From the NCBI RefSeq assembly GCF_023284005.1, contig NZ_JAKIKS010000021.1, positions 1-58,421 of the forward strand: 58,421 bases of DNA. Direction: 5' to 3'. Both the position numbers and the translations under genes were made by a program. The notes beneath the pieces are model-generated. The model had not been told where the DNA came from. It made no database searches and was given only the letters and a program-made list of their open reading frames with translations. Shown in pieces: positions 34,839 to 45,563 of this stretch; position 1 is the stretch's first letter; the number at the start of each line of letters is the position of its first letter. Source of the DNA: Shewanella surugensis (GTDB taxonomy: Bacteria > Pseudomonadota > Gammaproteobacteria > Enterobacterales > Shewanellaceae).

Positions 34839-36546
34839 GGAAATCCCTTGCAGCATCATTAACGGCTTTTACCACCCCAATTCGAACGGTGAAATTACCA
34901 AAAGTTTCGTCCACCTCTTTCTCTGCGACGAAACGGCCAAACAACGTATCCAGTTCGGCCATTATTTCGGCTTCTTGAATATTTTCTTTGTGTAATTTGT
35001 TCAATCGGGTCCCTTCAAAATTAGCGCCTAAATACAAGTTATAACGCCCCGGCGCTTTACCGACTAATCCAATTTCAGCGGCAAACGGACGCGCGCAACC
35101 ATTAGGACAACCTGTCATACGAATAACGATGGCTTGATCTAAGAAGCCATGTTTATCTTGTAAATTCTCAACTTTACTCAAAAAATCGGGAAAGTAACGC
35201 TCAGCTTCAGCCATCGCCAGAGCACACGTCGGTAAGGCCACACACGCAATAGAATGGCCACGGGTTTCACTGATGAGCCTGCCCATTAAGCCATACTTGC
35301 GCGCTAAGCCTTCAATTTCTGCCTTATCGGCTTCATCGACACCAGCAATGATGACATTTTGATTCGAGGTCATTCTAAAGTCGCCTTTATGAACTTTAGC
35401 GATTTCCCGCATCCCCGTTTGCAGTGGCTCACCCGGCAAGTCTTTAATACGACCCCCTTCGATAAATAAGGTCAGATGCCAATCGTTAGCGACACCTTTT
35501 ATCCAACCGTAACGATCGCCGCGATCGCCAATCACCACATTACGTTTCGGCTCAAAGGCTACACCTACCCGCTTTTCAAGCTCGGCTTTAAACGCCTCAT
35601 AGCCATGATCGACAATGGTATACTTTAAACGGGCACGCTTACGGTTAACGCGGTTGCCCCAATCACGCTGCACTGTCATCACCGCTTCGGCAAATTTAAG
35701 CGTGTCTTCGAGTTTGATATAACCAAAATCATCGGCTAAACGTGGGAAGGTTTCCACTTCACCATGGGTTGAACCCATCCCCCCACCAGCGACTAAGTTA
35801 AATCCGACTAATTCGCCGGCTTCAGCCACCGCAATAAAACCTAAATCATTGGTATAAACATCCACATCATTATCAGGCGGTACGGCCACAGCCATCTTAA
35901 ATTTACGCGGTAAATAAGTCTCACCGTAAACGGGCTCAACATCCTCTTTAGTCGTCATGATTTTTTCATCATCTAACCAAATTTCAGCATAAGCTTTGGT
36001 GTGCGGTAACATGTTATCCGACAGTTTTTTAGCCCACTCATAGGCCTGTGCATGTAACTTCGACTCAACAGGATTGGGGTTACACATCACATTACGGTTC
36101 ACATCACCACAAGCGGCAATCGAATCTAAGGCTTCACGATCAAGATCGCGAATAATGGTTTTCAGATGACGCTTTGGAATACCATGATATTGAAACGTTT
36201 GTCTTGTGGTTAAACGAATGCTATTTGAGCTGGTGAGCTCACAAGCAATTTTATCCACGCCCAACCATTGTCTGGTAGTACACACACCACCAGGTACGCG
36301 CGCCCGGAGCATGAAACTATACAGCGGCTCTAATTTTTGCTCTTTACGTTCATTACGCAAATCACGATCATCCTGCTGGTAAAAACCATGGAATTTAATC
36401 AGCTGTTGATCGCCGTCACTAAAAGAGCCTGTGACCGCCGTCCCTAAGCCTTGTTTAATGGTCCCGCGTAAATAATTACTGTCGGTTTTTAAATACTCAT
36501 TAGCCGCTAATTTTTCGCTTTTTGGCTCAGTCTTTTTATCACTCAT
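34831..36546 (-). CDS. cysI: Sulfite reductase hemoprotein (beta) subunit
   Basis: 571 residues. Reduces sulfite to sulfide with six electrons from CysJ. The siroheme/[4Fe-4S] ligands are visible: ACVALPTC (C-x5-C) and TGCPNGC (C-x3-C) near residues 430-490. Substrate-binding Arg/Lys are in the expected blocks ([22 protein letters not shown]). Full length for the NADPH-dependent type. Middle gene of cysJIH, 125 bases after cysJ. Confidence 0.94.
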   Translation of the reverse strand: MSDKKTEPKSEKLAANEYLKTDSNYLRGTIKQGLGTAVTGSFSDGDQQLIKFHGFYQQDDRDLRNERKEQKLEPLYSFMLRARVPGGVCTTRQWLGVDKIACELTSSNSIRLTTRQTFQYHGIPKRHLKTIIRDLDREALDSIAACGDVNRNVMCNPNPVESKLHAQAYEWAKKLSDNMLPHTKAYAEIWLDDEKIMTTKEDVEPVYGETYLPRKFKMAVAVPPDNDVDVYTNDLGFIAVAEAGELVGFNLVAGGGMGSTHGEVETFPRLADDFGYIKLEDTLKFAEAVMTVQRDWGNRVNRKRARLKYTIVDHGYEAFKAELEKRVGVAFEPKRNVVIGDRGDRYGWIKGVANDWHLTLFIEGGRIKDLPGEPLQTGMREIAKVHKGDFRMTSNQNVIIAGVDEADKAEIEGLARKYGLMGRLISETRGHSIACVALPTCALAMAEAERYFPDFLSKVENLQDKHGFLDQAIVIRMTGCPNGCARPFAAEIGLVGKAPGRYNLYLGANFEGTRLNKLHKENIQEAEIMAELDTLFGRFVAEKEVDETFGNFTVRIGVVKAVNDAARDFHG

Positions 36547-36671
36547 GGCTATCGCCTCACTCTTGTCTTTATCTGAACTGCGATCGATGTCACAGCCATC
36601 TTTTATTCTTTAATCGTACCTATTGATCCTGCGCGACTGTCTTTTAACACTAACTACTTGTAATAAAATGG

Positions 36672-38480
36672 TTAGTAGACATCTTTTTGATAACGTTTGT
36701 CAGTGCGCAAGGTCTCAAAATAAGCTTGTGCTTGCTCGAGACTCATTTCACCATGAGTAATAGCCACATCAATTAGCGCTTGATGTACATCCTTTGCCAT
36801 TCGCTCTGCATCACCACAAATATACAGATGCGCTCCTTGTTCTAGCCATTGCCATAACGCTTCACCTTGCTCAGTGATTTTATGTTGTACATAAACCTTG
36901 TGTGCCTGATCGCGCGAGAAGGCTAAATCTAATCGTGTCAGCTCACCGGCATTGAGGTACTGCTGCCATTCGATTTGGTATAAGAAGTCTTGTTCAAAAT
37001 GTGGGTTGCCGAAGAATAACCAACTATGACCTTGTATACCTTGGGCTGCTCGCTCTTGCATAAAAGCTCTAAAGGGTGCCACACCAGTACCAGGGCCAAT
37101 CATTATCACTGGCGTTTCGGGGTTTGCCGGTAAACGGAAATGGTTATTCGGCTCCACATAGACGTTAACTTGTGCGCCTTCTTCAGCTAAGGCTAAAAAT
37201 TGCGATGCACCGCCAAAGCGAGCCTGACCATCATGTTCTTCCTCCACCAACGCCACCGTTAAATGCACTTCACTTTCCACTTCGGTTTGACTAGAGGCAA
37301 TAGAATAGAGACGAGGCGTAATGCCACGCAGTAACCCAACAAAACCGCTCGCCGTCACCGTTGCGGGGTACTGACTAATTAAATCAATCACTTGATGATT
37401 AATCACATATTGACGCAGTTGCGCTTTATCTTCACACAAGGCCACTAATCTGGCATCTTGACTCAGCTCTGCCCACCCTTTCACCGCATTAGGGTTTAAT
37501 TGGGTCAGCTCTTTAATTTCAATTAAGGCCTGCTTAATCGACACGGTCTCATTGCCCAAGCTCACGGTTTCAGAGGCTTCGATGCCCAACTTAGCCAATA
37601 TATCATCGACTAAGGTTTCATTATTAGTAAACCAGATCCCTAAGGCATCACCCGCCTGATATTGTATGCCTGACTCACCCAGCTCAATTTCAACATGACG
37701 CACATCGCGATCCGAATCACGACCCGTGAGTTTTTGGCTCACTAATACTTCAGCGGTATAAGGTTTCTGCTTAGTGAAGCCAGTTTCAAACGTATTGACG
37801 ACACTGCCACCCGCAATCGACACCACACTCGCTGTGGTATCATCTTTAATTAGCGGTTTAACGGCTTCCAACACTTGGGTTTGCCAAAGCGCGGCTTGCT
37901 CTTCATAGTCCACATCACATTCAACAATCGGTAATAATACTGTCGCGCCTAACGCGGCTAACTTTTCATCAAAGTCTTTACCCGTTTGGCAGAAAAATTC
38001 ATAGCTTGAATCTCCCAAAGCTAACACAGAGAAATGCAAGTTATCGAGTTTAGGGGCACGTTTAGACGATAAAAATTTATGCAGTTCAATGGCATCATCC
38101 GGCGCATCGCCTTCACCATGAGTACTGACCACTGCCAGTAGTAAGCTTTCTTGTTTCAATTGACGGACTTTGTAATCGCCCATCGACACTAAATTAACGC
38201 CATAGCCTAATGCTTGGGCTTTCGCCGCTAATGCTGAAGCGATCCCACGGCCATTACCCGTTTGGCTACCATATAATACAGTCACTGTTTGAGCGGGTTG
38301 GCTTTCAGCGCTTACCGCGATCCCTGATTGTCCTTGTGCTCCTTGCTCTGCAGTGGCTGATAGATATCCACTCACCCACGCGAGTTGTACGGCATTCAGC
38401 TCGGAAGTGAGCTGTTTGAGCTTCTCTGTTTGTGCTTGTGACAACGGAGAAGTCAGTGATGAAAGCTCTTTTAACAACAT
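36672..38480 (-). CDS. cysJ: Sulfite reductase flavoprotein (alpha) subunit
   Basis: 602 residues. Takes electrons from NADPH through FAD and FMN to CysI. The flavodoxin domain (~65-210) begins VTVLYGSQTGNGRGIA. The FAD domain has the RLYSIASS motif, and the NADPH part has MIGPGTGVAPFRAFMQERAA and the terminal ..RYQKDVY aromatic end. First gene of cysJIH. Confidence 0.94.
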   Translation of the reverse strand: MLLKELSSLTSPLSQAQTEKLKQLTSELNAVQLAWVSGYLSATAEQGAQGQSGIAVSAESQPAQTVTVLYGSQTGNGRGIASALAAKAQALGYGVNLVSMGDYKVRQLKQESLLLAVVSTHGEGDAPDDAIELHKFLSSKRAPKLDNLHFSVLALGDSSYEFFCQTGKDFDEKLAALGATVLLPIVECDVDYEEQAALWQTQVLEAVKPLIKDDTTASVVSIAGGSVVNTFETGFTKQKPYTAEVLVSQKLTGRDSDRDVRHVEIELGESGIQYQAGDALGIWFTNNETLVDDILAKLGIEASETVSLGNETVSIKQALIEIKELTQLNPNAVKGWAELSQDARLVALCEDKAQLRQYVINHQVIDLISQYPATVTASGFVGLLRGITPRLYSIASSQTEVESEVHLTVALVEEEHDGQARFGGASQFLALAEEGAQVNVYVEPNNHFRLPANPETPVIMIGPGTGVAPFRAFMQERAAQGIQGHSWLFFGNPHFEQDFLYQIEWQQYLNAGELTRLDLAFSRDQAHKVYVQHKITEQGEALWQWLEQGAHLYICGDAERMAKDVHQALIDVAITHGEMSLEQAQAYFETLRTDKRYQKDVY

Positions 38481-39100
38481 GAAAACGGCCCTAGATCAGT
38501 TTAATGTCTGATAGCTTAGCCTCTGCGCTCGAAAGTAAAAAAGAATAAAAGATGATTTTTAATTCCATTTTGGAATATACAAAGCGCAAAAATTAAGCTA
38601 CAACATAACAATGAATAAAAAACACCTCGCTAATGCAAGGTGATATTGGTCAATTTTTTGCTCTTTTCCACTTGTACTTTATATAAGAACACTGATAAAA
38701 ATATAGACCTTGTACATTCAGCATAATACCCAAGCCACCTGAAGATACGTCTTCGAAGGGGACTCGTATTAAAGTGCGACACAATCTGAACCTTTATCAA
38801 AGGCCAGATAGTCTTGTCATCACGGCGAACAATAACCCTGATTGAGCAAATGAGATACAACGATTGTTTTCCATCCACGGGAATACAACATAAGGAAGCT
38901 ATATCATACTGAATTAATTATATTATACCCACAACTCTGCGTTTGAGTTGATAACACCAGTCGCATAACATGCTGTTTATGCCATCATAGGTGTTCATTA
39001 ACCATGACTCAGTGCCAAACTGCTAATAAAGAATAACTTCTTGGGGATCCATCGACTCATCGGTATTCCTTAATTTCTTACACTTACTTTTCACGCACAG
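38481..39100. other. Gene-free stretch between cysJ and pntAA
   Basis: 620 bases between divergent operons. Near 38729 the text AATACCCAAGCCACCTGAAG resembles the termini of the MITE at 11871 but has no partner end, so it may be a decayed element. No gene or RNA is recognised. Promoters of cysJ and pntAA must lie here. Confidence 0.45.
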
Positions 39101-39109
39101 GTGATCCTT

Positions 39110-40342
39110 TTGAAAATAGGCCTATTAAAAGAACATCATTTTGACGAAAAACGCGTCGCACTCATCCCTGCAAACGTGACACGTCTGATGAAGAAAAACA
39201 TCGCCATTATGGTTGAATCGAGCGCTGGGGTCCACGCAGGTTTTATCGATAAAGATTACCAAGACGCAGGCGCAAGCATACATGACAGACAAACAATCCT
39301 CGCTCAAGCGGATATTATTGTATTAGTCAACGCGAAAGGCGCACAACTCGACGAATTAAAAAGCCAATTAAATGAGAAACAGCTGCTCATTGGCATGATG
39401 GACCCACTCGCCCATCCAGAACATGCACAAACCCTTGCCAGTATTGGCGTCAGTGGCATTGCACTGGAAATGGTACCGCGGATCACAAGGGCACAAAGTA
39501 TGGATGTCCTGTCATCCATGGCCACCATCGCAGGGTATAAGGCCGTATTACTCGCCGCCTATAGAGCGCCCCGTTTATTCCCCATGATGATGACCGCTGC
39601 GGGCACATTAAAACCTAGCCGTGCGCTGATCATGGGCGTCGGGGTCGCAGGATTACAAGCCTGCGCCACGGCAAAACGTTTAGGAGCGGTCGTTGAAGCT
39701 TACGATATTCGCCCCGCCGCACGGGAGCAAATCATTTCTGTAGGGGCCAAACCCGTCGAGTTGGATCTTGAAACCGAAAATACCGAAACCAAAGGCGGCT
39801 ACGCCACCGAACAAAGTGATGATTTTTTAAAACGGCAGCAACAAGCCATGGCCAATGTGCTGGCTCAGCAAGATATCATCATCACCACGGCGGCCATACC
39901 GGGGCGCACCGCACCGATCTTAATCACTAAAGAAATGGTCGACAGCATGAAAAATGGCAGTATCATTGTTGACTTAGCCGCTGAGACGGGGGGGAATTGC
40001 GAACTCACCGAACTGAATAAAGAAGTGCTACATAAGGGTGTGACCATCATCGGCCCCAGTAATATCGCCTCAACAGCAGCCACTCATGCCAGCCAAATGT
40101 TCGGCACCAACATCGAGCATTTATTAAACCTATTGCTCGATAAAGAGGGAGTACTGACACTCGATATTGAAGATGAAATCGTCAGAGATACCTTGGTAGC
40201 CCACCAAGGAGAGATTATTAGCCCTAGGCTGAGAGATGTACTCAAACTGCCAGCACTCTCTATACCTCCAACACCCACAGCAGATGAACCCACGCCCTCT
40301 TCGGCAGAAAATAACTCAACCACAACTCAGGAGACACACTAA
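39110..40342 (+). CDS. pntAA: NAD(P) transhydrogenase subunit alpha part 1 (NAD-binding domain I)
   Basis: About 410 residues. This is the soluble NAD(H)-binding domain of proton-translocating transhydrogenase, which moves hydride from NADH to NADP+ driven by the proton gradient. Alanine dehydrogenase/PNT motifs: KIGLLKEHHFDEKRVALIPA at the start, RITRAQSMDVLSS, MGVGVAGLQACATAKRLGA (Rossmann) and IDLAAE-like VDLAAETGGN. The membrane part usually fused in E. coli PntA is a separate gene here. The best start is TTG at 39110 with AGGTG six bases upstream; a GTG lies at 39101. The stop overlaps pntAB by one base. Confidence 0.9.
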   Translation: MKIGLLKEHHFDEKRVALIPANVTRLMKKNIAIMVESSAGVHAGFIDKDYQDAGASIHDRQTILAQADIIVLVNAKGAQLDELKSQLNEKQLLIGMMDPLAHPEHAQTLASIGVSGIALEMVPRITRAQSMDVLSSMATIAGYKAVLLAAYRAPRLFPMMMTAAGTLKPSRALIMGVGVAGLQACATAKRLGAVVEAYDIRPAAREQIISVGAKPVELDLETENTETKGGYATEQSDDFLKRQQQAMANVLAQQDIIITTAAIPGRTAPILITKEMVDSMKNGSIIVDLAAETGGNCELTELNKEVLHKGVTIIGPSNIASTAATHASQMFGTNIEHLLNLLLDKEGVLTLDIEDEIVRDTLVAHQGEIISPRLRDVLKLPALSIPPTPTADEPTPSSAENNSTTTQETH

Positions 40343-40617
40343 TGGATATTTTATTATTACTCACCTTATTTGTAGTGGCCATCTTTCTCGGCGTCGAGAT
40401 CATCACTAAGGTCCCCCCCACTTTACATACCCCGTTAATGTCTGGTTCCAATGCCATTTCAGGGATCACCTTAGTGGGCGCATTATTATCGGCAGGATCC
40501 GGCGCGGGTATGTGGGTCAATGTCTTAGGCTTTATTGCCGTCGTACTCGCCACCATCAATGTTGTCGGCGGTTATATGGTAACCAATCGCATGCTTGCCA
40601 TGTTTAAAAGAAAATAA
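40342..40617 (+). CDS. pntAB: NAD(P) transhydrogenase subunit alpha part 2 (membrane)
   Basis: 91 residues with three hydrophobic segments and the PNT membrane motif ITKVPPTLHTPLMSGSNAIS. It forms the membrane channel with PntB. TAATG overlap with pntAA shows translational coupling. Nine to fifteen bases separate it from pntB. Confidence 0.92.
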   Translation: MDILLLLTLFVVAIFLGVEIITKVPPTLHTPLMSGSNAISGITLVGALLSAGSGAGMWVNVLGFIAVVLATINVVGGYMVTNRMLAMFKRK

Positions 40618-40631
40618 GGAACGCATTGATT

Positions 40632-42017
40632 ATGATGAGTACCAGCATTATTTATCTCGTTTATTTAGTCGCGGCAGTGCTATTTATTTTAGGCATTAAA
40701 GGCCTCACTAAACCCCGCACCGCCGTTAAAGGTAACCGCCTCTCTTCTTTAGGGATGCTGATTGCCGTTGTTGTGACGTTATTTGATCAAAGTATCTTAA
40801 GTTACCAATGGATTATTGCCGGGATCATTATCGGTGGCGCCACAGGCGCAACGTTAGCCAGTAAAATTCAAGTGACATCGATGCCACAATTAGTAGCGAT
40901 GCTCAATGGTTTTGGAGGCGGCGCGTCGTTATTGATTGCTTTAGCCAATTTTTTAGACCCTCAGTCGGCGACCCACACCATCGCCTTAATCTCCATTGCC
41001 GTCACAATCCTCATTGGTAGCGTGACACTGTCGGGATCATTTGTCGCCTTTGCCAAACTGCAAGAGCTCATATCAGGTAACCCCATCGCCATTCCAGCCA
41101 ATAAATTACTCAACGGTATTTTATTTGTTGCTGCCATTGTTTTATCAATAATGATCGTCAATAACCCTAATGACACCGTGCTGGTTTATCTGCTTGTGGC
41201 CGTCGCGCTGGTACTGGGTTTATTGTTGGTGCTGCCTATTGGCGGCGCGGATATGCCCGTGGTTATCGCACTGCTTAACTCCTATTCGGGGATTGCCGCA
41301 GCCACCACCGGCTTTATCACAGGCAATACCGTACTGATCGTCTCCGGTGCACTGGTAGGAGCGTCAGGGCTTATTCTGACCCAAATTATGTGTAAAGCCA
41401 TGAATCGCTCATTGTTTAACGTATTATTTGGGGTGATGGCCGAAGGCGGTGAAACCATTGATGCCGATGAAGTCTATGCAGGTAAAGTAAAATCATCATC
41501 AGCAGAAGAAATTGCCATGATGCTGGAAACTGCTGAGCGGGTAATTATTGTACCGGGCTATGGTCTCGCGATGGCGCAAGCGCAACATGCGGTGCGGGAT
41601 TTAGCCAATGTATTAGAAGGACGAGGGACACAAGTCCTCTACGGCATTCACCCCGTTGCAGGGCGTATGCCCGGACACATGAATGTCCTCCTTGCTGAAG
41701 CGGAAGTGCCTTATGAGCAGCTTATTGAAATGGATGAAATTAATCCACAATTTGAGCAAACTGACGTCGCTATTGTCATCGGTGCCAATGATGTCACTAA
41801 TCCTATGGCCCGCGAAGATAAGGGCAGTCCTATCTACGGCATGCCGATTTTAAATGTCGATAAGGCGCGCAGTGTGGTCATTGTTAAACGCTCACTCAGT
41901 CCTGGCTTTGCCGGATTACCTAACCCTCTGTTTGCAATGGATCATACTTTAATGTTATTTGGTGACGGCAAGAAAGCCATTGTCGAGCTGACACAAAGTC
42001 TCAAAGAAGCAGATTAA
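40632..42017 (+). CDS. pntB: NAD(P) transhydrogenase subunit beta
   Basis: About 461 residues. N-terminal membrane domain with about nine segments (..SMPQLVAMLNGFGGGASLL is the conserved channel block), then the NADP(H)-binding domain III with VPGYGLAMAQAQHAV, YGIHPVAGRMPGHMNVLLAEA and NDVTNPMA. Together with PntAA/PntAB it makes NADPH. The TTG at 40626 has AAGGA five bases upstream and is a possible start; ATGs follow at 40632 and 40635. A strong terminator follows at 42077-42108. Confidence 0.93.
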   Translation: MMSTSIIYLVYLVAAVLFILGIKGLTKPRTAVKGNRLSSLGMLIAVVVTLFDQSILSYQWIIAGIIIGGATGATLASKIQVTSMPQLVAMLNGFGGGASLLIALANFLDPQSATHTIALISIAVTILIGSVTLSGSFVAFAKLQELISGNPIAIPANKLLNGILFVAAIVLSIMIVNNPNDTVLVYLLVAVALVLGLLLVLPIGGADMPVVIALLNSYSGIAAATTGFITGNTVLIVSGALVGASGLILTQIMCKAMNRSLFNVLFGVMAEGGETIDADEVYAGKVKSSSAEEIAMMLETAERVIIVPGYGLAMAQAQHAVRDLANVLEGRGTQVLYGIHPVAGRMPGHMNVLLAEAEVPYEQLIEMDEINPQFEQTDVAIVIGANDVTNPMAREDKGSPIYGMPILNVDKARSVVIVKRSLSPGFAGLPNPLFAMDHTLMLFGDGKKAIVELTQSLKEAD

Positions 42018-42076
42018 CACATTCTATCACCCGTTTTGTCAGCGCTCTTTTTCAACATTTCGCTTTCAAAATGCCT

Positions 42077-42108
42077 CATCAGACTCGTTAATACGAGTCT
42101 GATGTTTT
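42077..42108 (+). terminator. Intrinsic terminator of the pnt operon
   Basis: Perfect 12-bp stem CATCAGACTCGT/ACGAGTCTGATG with TAAT loop followed by TTTT. Confidence 0.95.
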
Positions 42109-42339
42109 CACTAACACGACCACAACCTAGCTTAACGTCAATGAAACGCTTAAAAAAATCCCAACAACACCCTTAAAAATACCAACACAAGCATCAGGAA
42201 TAAATACATTTAAAACGTTTACATTACAAACAACCTACTGAATAAATGCATTAATTTAATATTTAAGCGACTCTATTTTCGTGATGAATGAGCTATGATA
42301 TTGTGCGCGTTTACTCTCAATGCAAAGATACTGTTTTTC

Positions 42340-43560
42340 ATGACCAAAACAACATTCCCTCTGATTTTCACCAGTCTGTTAACGTTACAAGCTTGCGGTT
42401 TTTATCCCACCCCTAAAATTGACGAGCCGGTCAGCCATCATCGCATAGTGTTGGATGCTGGCAGCAGTAAAACTAAACTCTATTTTTATCAATATGATAC
42501 TCAAGGTAAAAAATCGCCTCAGCATATAGAAACCTTAACTGAGAACAAACAAACGCCCGGCTTAGCCAATATACCGCTAGCCCAGCTAAATGACTATTTA
42601 AGCCAACTATTTACCCCTACATTAGCAAAGCAGCTCCAAGACTTATCTAAAGCCCAACAAGATGATGCAGCACATACACTGCTTGAACAAATTCAAGTGT
42701 ATTCCACTGCGGGCATGCGCTTAATGTCGACCGTCGATCGCAATGAAAAAAACCAAGCAGTGTCAACTTGGATAGCGCAATGGCTAACCGATAATCACAT
42801 CGACTTTGATAATAGCCATTTGGATGTGCGTACCATAACGGGTGCCGAAGAAGGCGCCTATGCTTGGGCTGCCTTTAACTATGTTGAAGATGATTTTACT
42901 CGCCAAACCAGTGGGATCCTTGAGCTCGGTGGCGCATCAATGCAAATTACTTACCTTGATAAACAACACACCAATATTACCGTCAGTATCGGTGGGCAAA
43001 GCTATGCCCTTGCCAGTGAAAGTCATCTGTTAGGTCAAGATCTTATTGCTAAAAAACTGTCTCAATTTGCTGCCTGTAATTTAACGGGCATAAATGATAC
43101 GGCAAAGGGTAATTATGCAGTATGCCATCATCAAGCTGTCAAACTCATTGAAAACGAGCCACAACTTGCTTTACCTCATGCCACAAATATTCATCGCTAC
43201 GGACTGTTATCAAACTTTTATCATACTGCACAATTTTATGGTTTAGATAAGCAATATTCTTTAAGCCAATTGGAAGCAAAAGCCTCTCAGTTTTGCACTC
43301 TAGACTGGCAAACGGCGCAGGAACAACATGCCGGTATCAATAAAACCTACTTAGCCAATTATTGCCTAGCAGGCGCTTATCAGGCCGCGCTGCTCGATGA
43401 AGGTTACCATTTAACCGATAAGCAAAACTTCACCCCGGTAAACGAGTCTCATACCTTAGAAGTCTCTTGGCCTATTGGCCTGATCATCACCCAAGACTAT
43501 CAGCAAAGGGCACCTTATGTTGCCCGCCAAAGCGAGAATAAAGCCCCCGCAAAAGCCTAG
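42340..43560 (+). CDS. GDA1/CD39-family NTPDase (apyrase), array copy 1
   Basis: A secreted nucleoside triphosphate diphosphohydrolase of ~406 residues, predicted to split NTPs and NDPs to NMPs outside the cytoplasm. Apyrase conserved regions (ACR), in order: IVLDAGSSKTKLYFYQYD (ACR1), YSTAGMRLM (ACR2), TGAEEGAYAWAAFNY (ACR3, catalytic Glu), ILELGGASMQITY (ACR4), and NYCLAGAYQAALL (ACR5). Several cysteines fit periplasmic disulfides. The N-terminus MTKTTFPLIFTSLLTLQAC looks like a lipoprotein signal, though Gln two before Cys is unusual; hence the start at 42340. The frame opens at 42295. A stem-loop at 43568-43599 follows. First of four tandem paralogs. Confidence 0.88.
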   Translation: MTKTTFPLIFTSLLTLQACGFYPTPKIDEPVSHHRIVLDAGSSKTKLYFYQYDTQGKKSPQHIETLTENKQTPGLANIPLAQLNDYLSQLFTPTLAKQLQDLSKAQQDDAAHTLLEQIQVYSTAGMRLMSTVDRNEKNQAVSTWIAQWLTDNHIDFDNSHLDVRTITGAEEGAYAWAAFNYVEDDFTRQTSGILELGGASMQITYLDKQHTNITVSIGGQSYALASESHLLGQDLIAKKLSQFAACNLTGINDTAKGNYAVCHHQAVKLIENEPQLALPHATNIHRYGLLSNFYHTAQFYGLDKQYSLSQLEAKASQFCTLDWQTAQEQHAGINKTYLANYCLAGAYQAALLDEGYHLTDKQNFTPVNESHTLEVSWPIGLIITQDYQQRAPYVARQSENKAPAKA

Positions 43561-43567
43561 CGTCAAC

Positions 43568-43599
43568 ACTCCCTGCTGCAATCGTCGATAGCAGGGAGT
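43568..43599 (+). terminator. Stem-loop after NTPDase copy 1
   Basis: ACTCCCTGCT/AGCAGGGAGT, 10 bp with a 12-base loop, directly after the stop codon. No T-run follows, so termination is uncertain. Confidence 0.5.
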
Positions 43600-43850
43600 C
43601 GTGGCTTAGGTCGACTCATTACAACGGTTAATATTCACAGCCACAACACTTATACATATCAACTCACCACCCGTTACTACCTACCAAATTGATTTTCAAG
43701 TATATATTGACTAAAGTTGCAAGCAAGGCCGCCATCCATTAGTCAAAATATTAAGTGACTCTCACTTTTCACTTCCTCGAAATAACCTCAGTACAATCTA
43801 TGCTAGGCTCCGCGCTTATTTCTACCTCTATCAATGGAATTTAACACCGC

Positions 43851-45041
43851 ATGCGCTTACGAATTTATAGCTTCTTTTTACTTCCCTTTCTTTTACTCGG
43901 TTGTGATGGTGCATTAAACGATATTCATGGCAAAAATAAAACAGACCATAACAACGAAAAAGAAGAAACCTTACACCATCATATTATTCTCGATGCGGGT
44001 AGCGCCACAACGTCACTTTATTTATATGAGTACAATAGCGAAAAAAAAGAGCTGGCAACAAACATTGAAATCATCAGTTTCATAACGCAAAGTCCTGGTA
44101 TTGCCGATATTCAAACCAGTCAAATACCCGCTTATTTGAGTAAACTATTTAATAATGATTTGCTTGAAAAAATCACCCAGGCTTCAAAAAAACATCACAG
44201 TGCCACCCCTAAGCTTATTCAAGGGATCCAATTTTACTCTACCGCTGGTATGCGTGAATTGGCGTATAGCGAGCGAGCCGATAAAAATACAGCCATTAAT
44301 GACTGGCTTGTAAAATGGGCCAAAGACAAGAGTGTTCACCTCAACAATGCCATCGATGTGAAAACCATCACAGGCAAAGAAGAAGGCGCCTATTCTTGGG
44401 CCGCATATAACTACATTAGTCATCAATTTAAAGAGGAACTCGAAGGCATCTTAGCATTGGGTGGCGCCTCAACACAGATCGCTTATCAAGATAAAAACCT
44501 CAATAATGCCAGCATCACCATTGGCGGTAAAGCTTACCCTGTTTATAGCCAAAGTTATCCTCTAGGTTTAAAAGTAGTACAAGCGGCATTAAAGAATGTT
44601 GATGAATGCCATTTACTCGACTATAGCGAGACATCGAGAGGTGATTATCACTTATGTCGCGAAACAGCTAAAGCCTTTATTAGTCGTACAATGGGTGATG
44701 CCTACCAAGGTAACCAATATGTCAATGAATTCGGTTTACTGACCGAATTCTACAACCACGCACAATTTTTTGACTTAAAACAAAACTATTCATTTAAAAA
44801 CTTACAAGATAAAGCAGAGCAATTTTGTAGTCTAGATTGGGAAAACGCTAAAACGACTTATCGTCATTATGATCCAGAATACATGGAACCCTTTTGCATG
44901 ATGACTGCATTCCAAGGGGCATTATTAGAAGATAATTATCACTTAAGTGATAAACATAAATTTCATCCTATTCAAAAAGTAAACAACACCAAAATTTCAT
45001 GGCCGATGGGACTCCTCATCACCCAACAATACCAAGAGTAA
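43851..45041 (+). CDS. GDA1/CD39-family NTPDase (apyrase) lipoprotein, array copy 2
   Basis: 396 residues. A clear lipobox LLLGC (Cys18) predicts envelope anchoring. All apyrase regions look intact: IILDAGSATTSLYLYEY (ACR1), YSTAGMREL (ACR2), GKEEGAYSWAAYNY (ACR3), ILALGGASTQIAY (ACR4), and FCMMTAFQGALL (ACR5). It shares the C-terminal block SWPMGLLITQQYQ with its paralogs. A His/charge-rich linker sits between lipobox and domain. It lies 290 bases from copy 1, so it may have its own promoter. A 12-bp stem-loop follows (45048-45084). Confidence 0.88.
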   Translation: MRLRIYSFFLLPFLLLGCDGALNDIHGKNKTDHNNEKEETLHHHIILDAGSATTSLYLYEYNSEKKELATNIEIISFITQSPGIADIQTSQIPAYLSKLFNNDLLEKITQASKKHHSATPKLIQGIQFYSTAGMRELAYSERADKNTAINDWLVKWAKDKSVHLNNAIDVKTITGKEEGAYSWAAYNYISHQFKEELEGILALGGASTQIAYQDKNLNNASITIGGKAYPVYSQSYPLGLKVVQAALKNVDECHLLDYSETSRGDYHLCRETAKAFISRTMGDAYQGNQYVNEFGLLTEFYNHAQFFDLKQNYSFKNLQDKAEQFCSLDWENAKTTYRHYDPEYMEPFCMMTAFQGALLEDNYHLSDKHKFHPIQKVNNTKISWPMGLLITQQYQE

Positions 45042-45563
45042 AGTAAACCGTTAAAGCAGAACATTGAAATACCTGCTTTAACGGGTCAATATCTCCCCTA
45101 CACTCTTGAGCCTTGTTTAAAAAATCATTTCAACCTACCGTCATTTAACAAATGATATCAACAGTCTGCGGCACCATGATAGCCAAGCTATCCATTCAAT
45201 GATAAAGCCTGCCATAAACCTAACGGTAAACATACAATGGCGCCTATCTAATAAATGAAGCAAACTCATTTATATCAGGTGTTAACCCCATATTTAAACA
45301 GTCCAATTTTTAATACCATGCTGCTATCAAGTTAATTTATGCCTAAGCGCTCTGAAATACAGAATCCAACTGATGTCTAATTTCAAGACAGAAAAACGAT
45401 AACGATTAACGCTCTATTTTTAACTGAAAAAAGAGTTCACTATACAAAACAAGCACAAATAAAAAGATATATTTACCTTAAAATTCAGGCTGGATTAAGA
45501 ATAAACATATAAGCTCATGGTAGTCTCGCCTTCATAACAATAAATAAAATGGACAATGAGTGA
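45042..45563. other. Spacer between NTPDase copies 2 and 3
   Basis: Contains the 12-bp stem-loop CCGTTAAAGCAG/CTGCTTTAACGG at 45048-45084 just behind copy 2. The rest is AT-rich and shows no gene; a separate promoter for copy 3 is likely. Confidence 0.6.

Noticed and set aside
38676..38692. 17-base identity ACTTTATATAAGAACAC shared with 53379-53395
   Set aside because: Short and AT-rich; within reach of chance or of a decayed element, and no larger shared block was found.
38630..38878. 82-codon minus-strand frame near cysJ that could be a transposase piece
   Set aside because: No convincing transposase motif when read in any frame.
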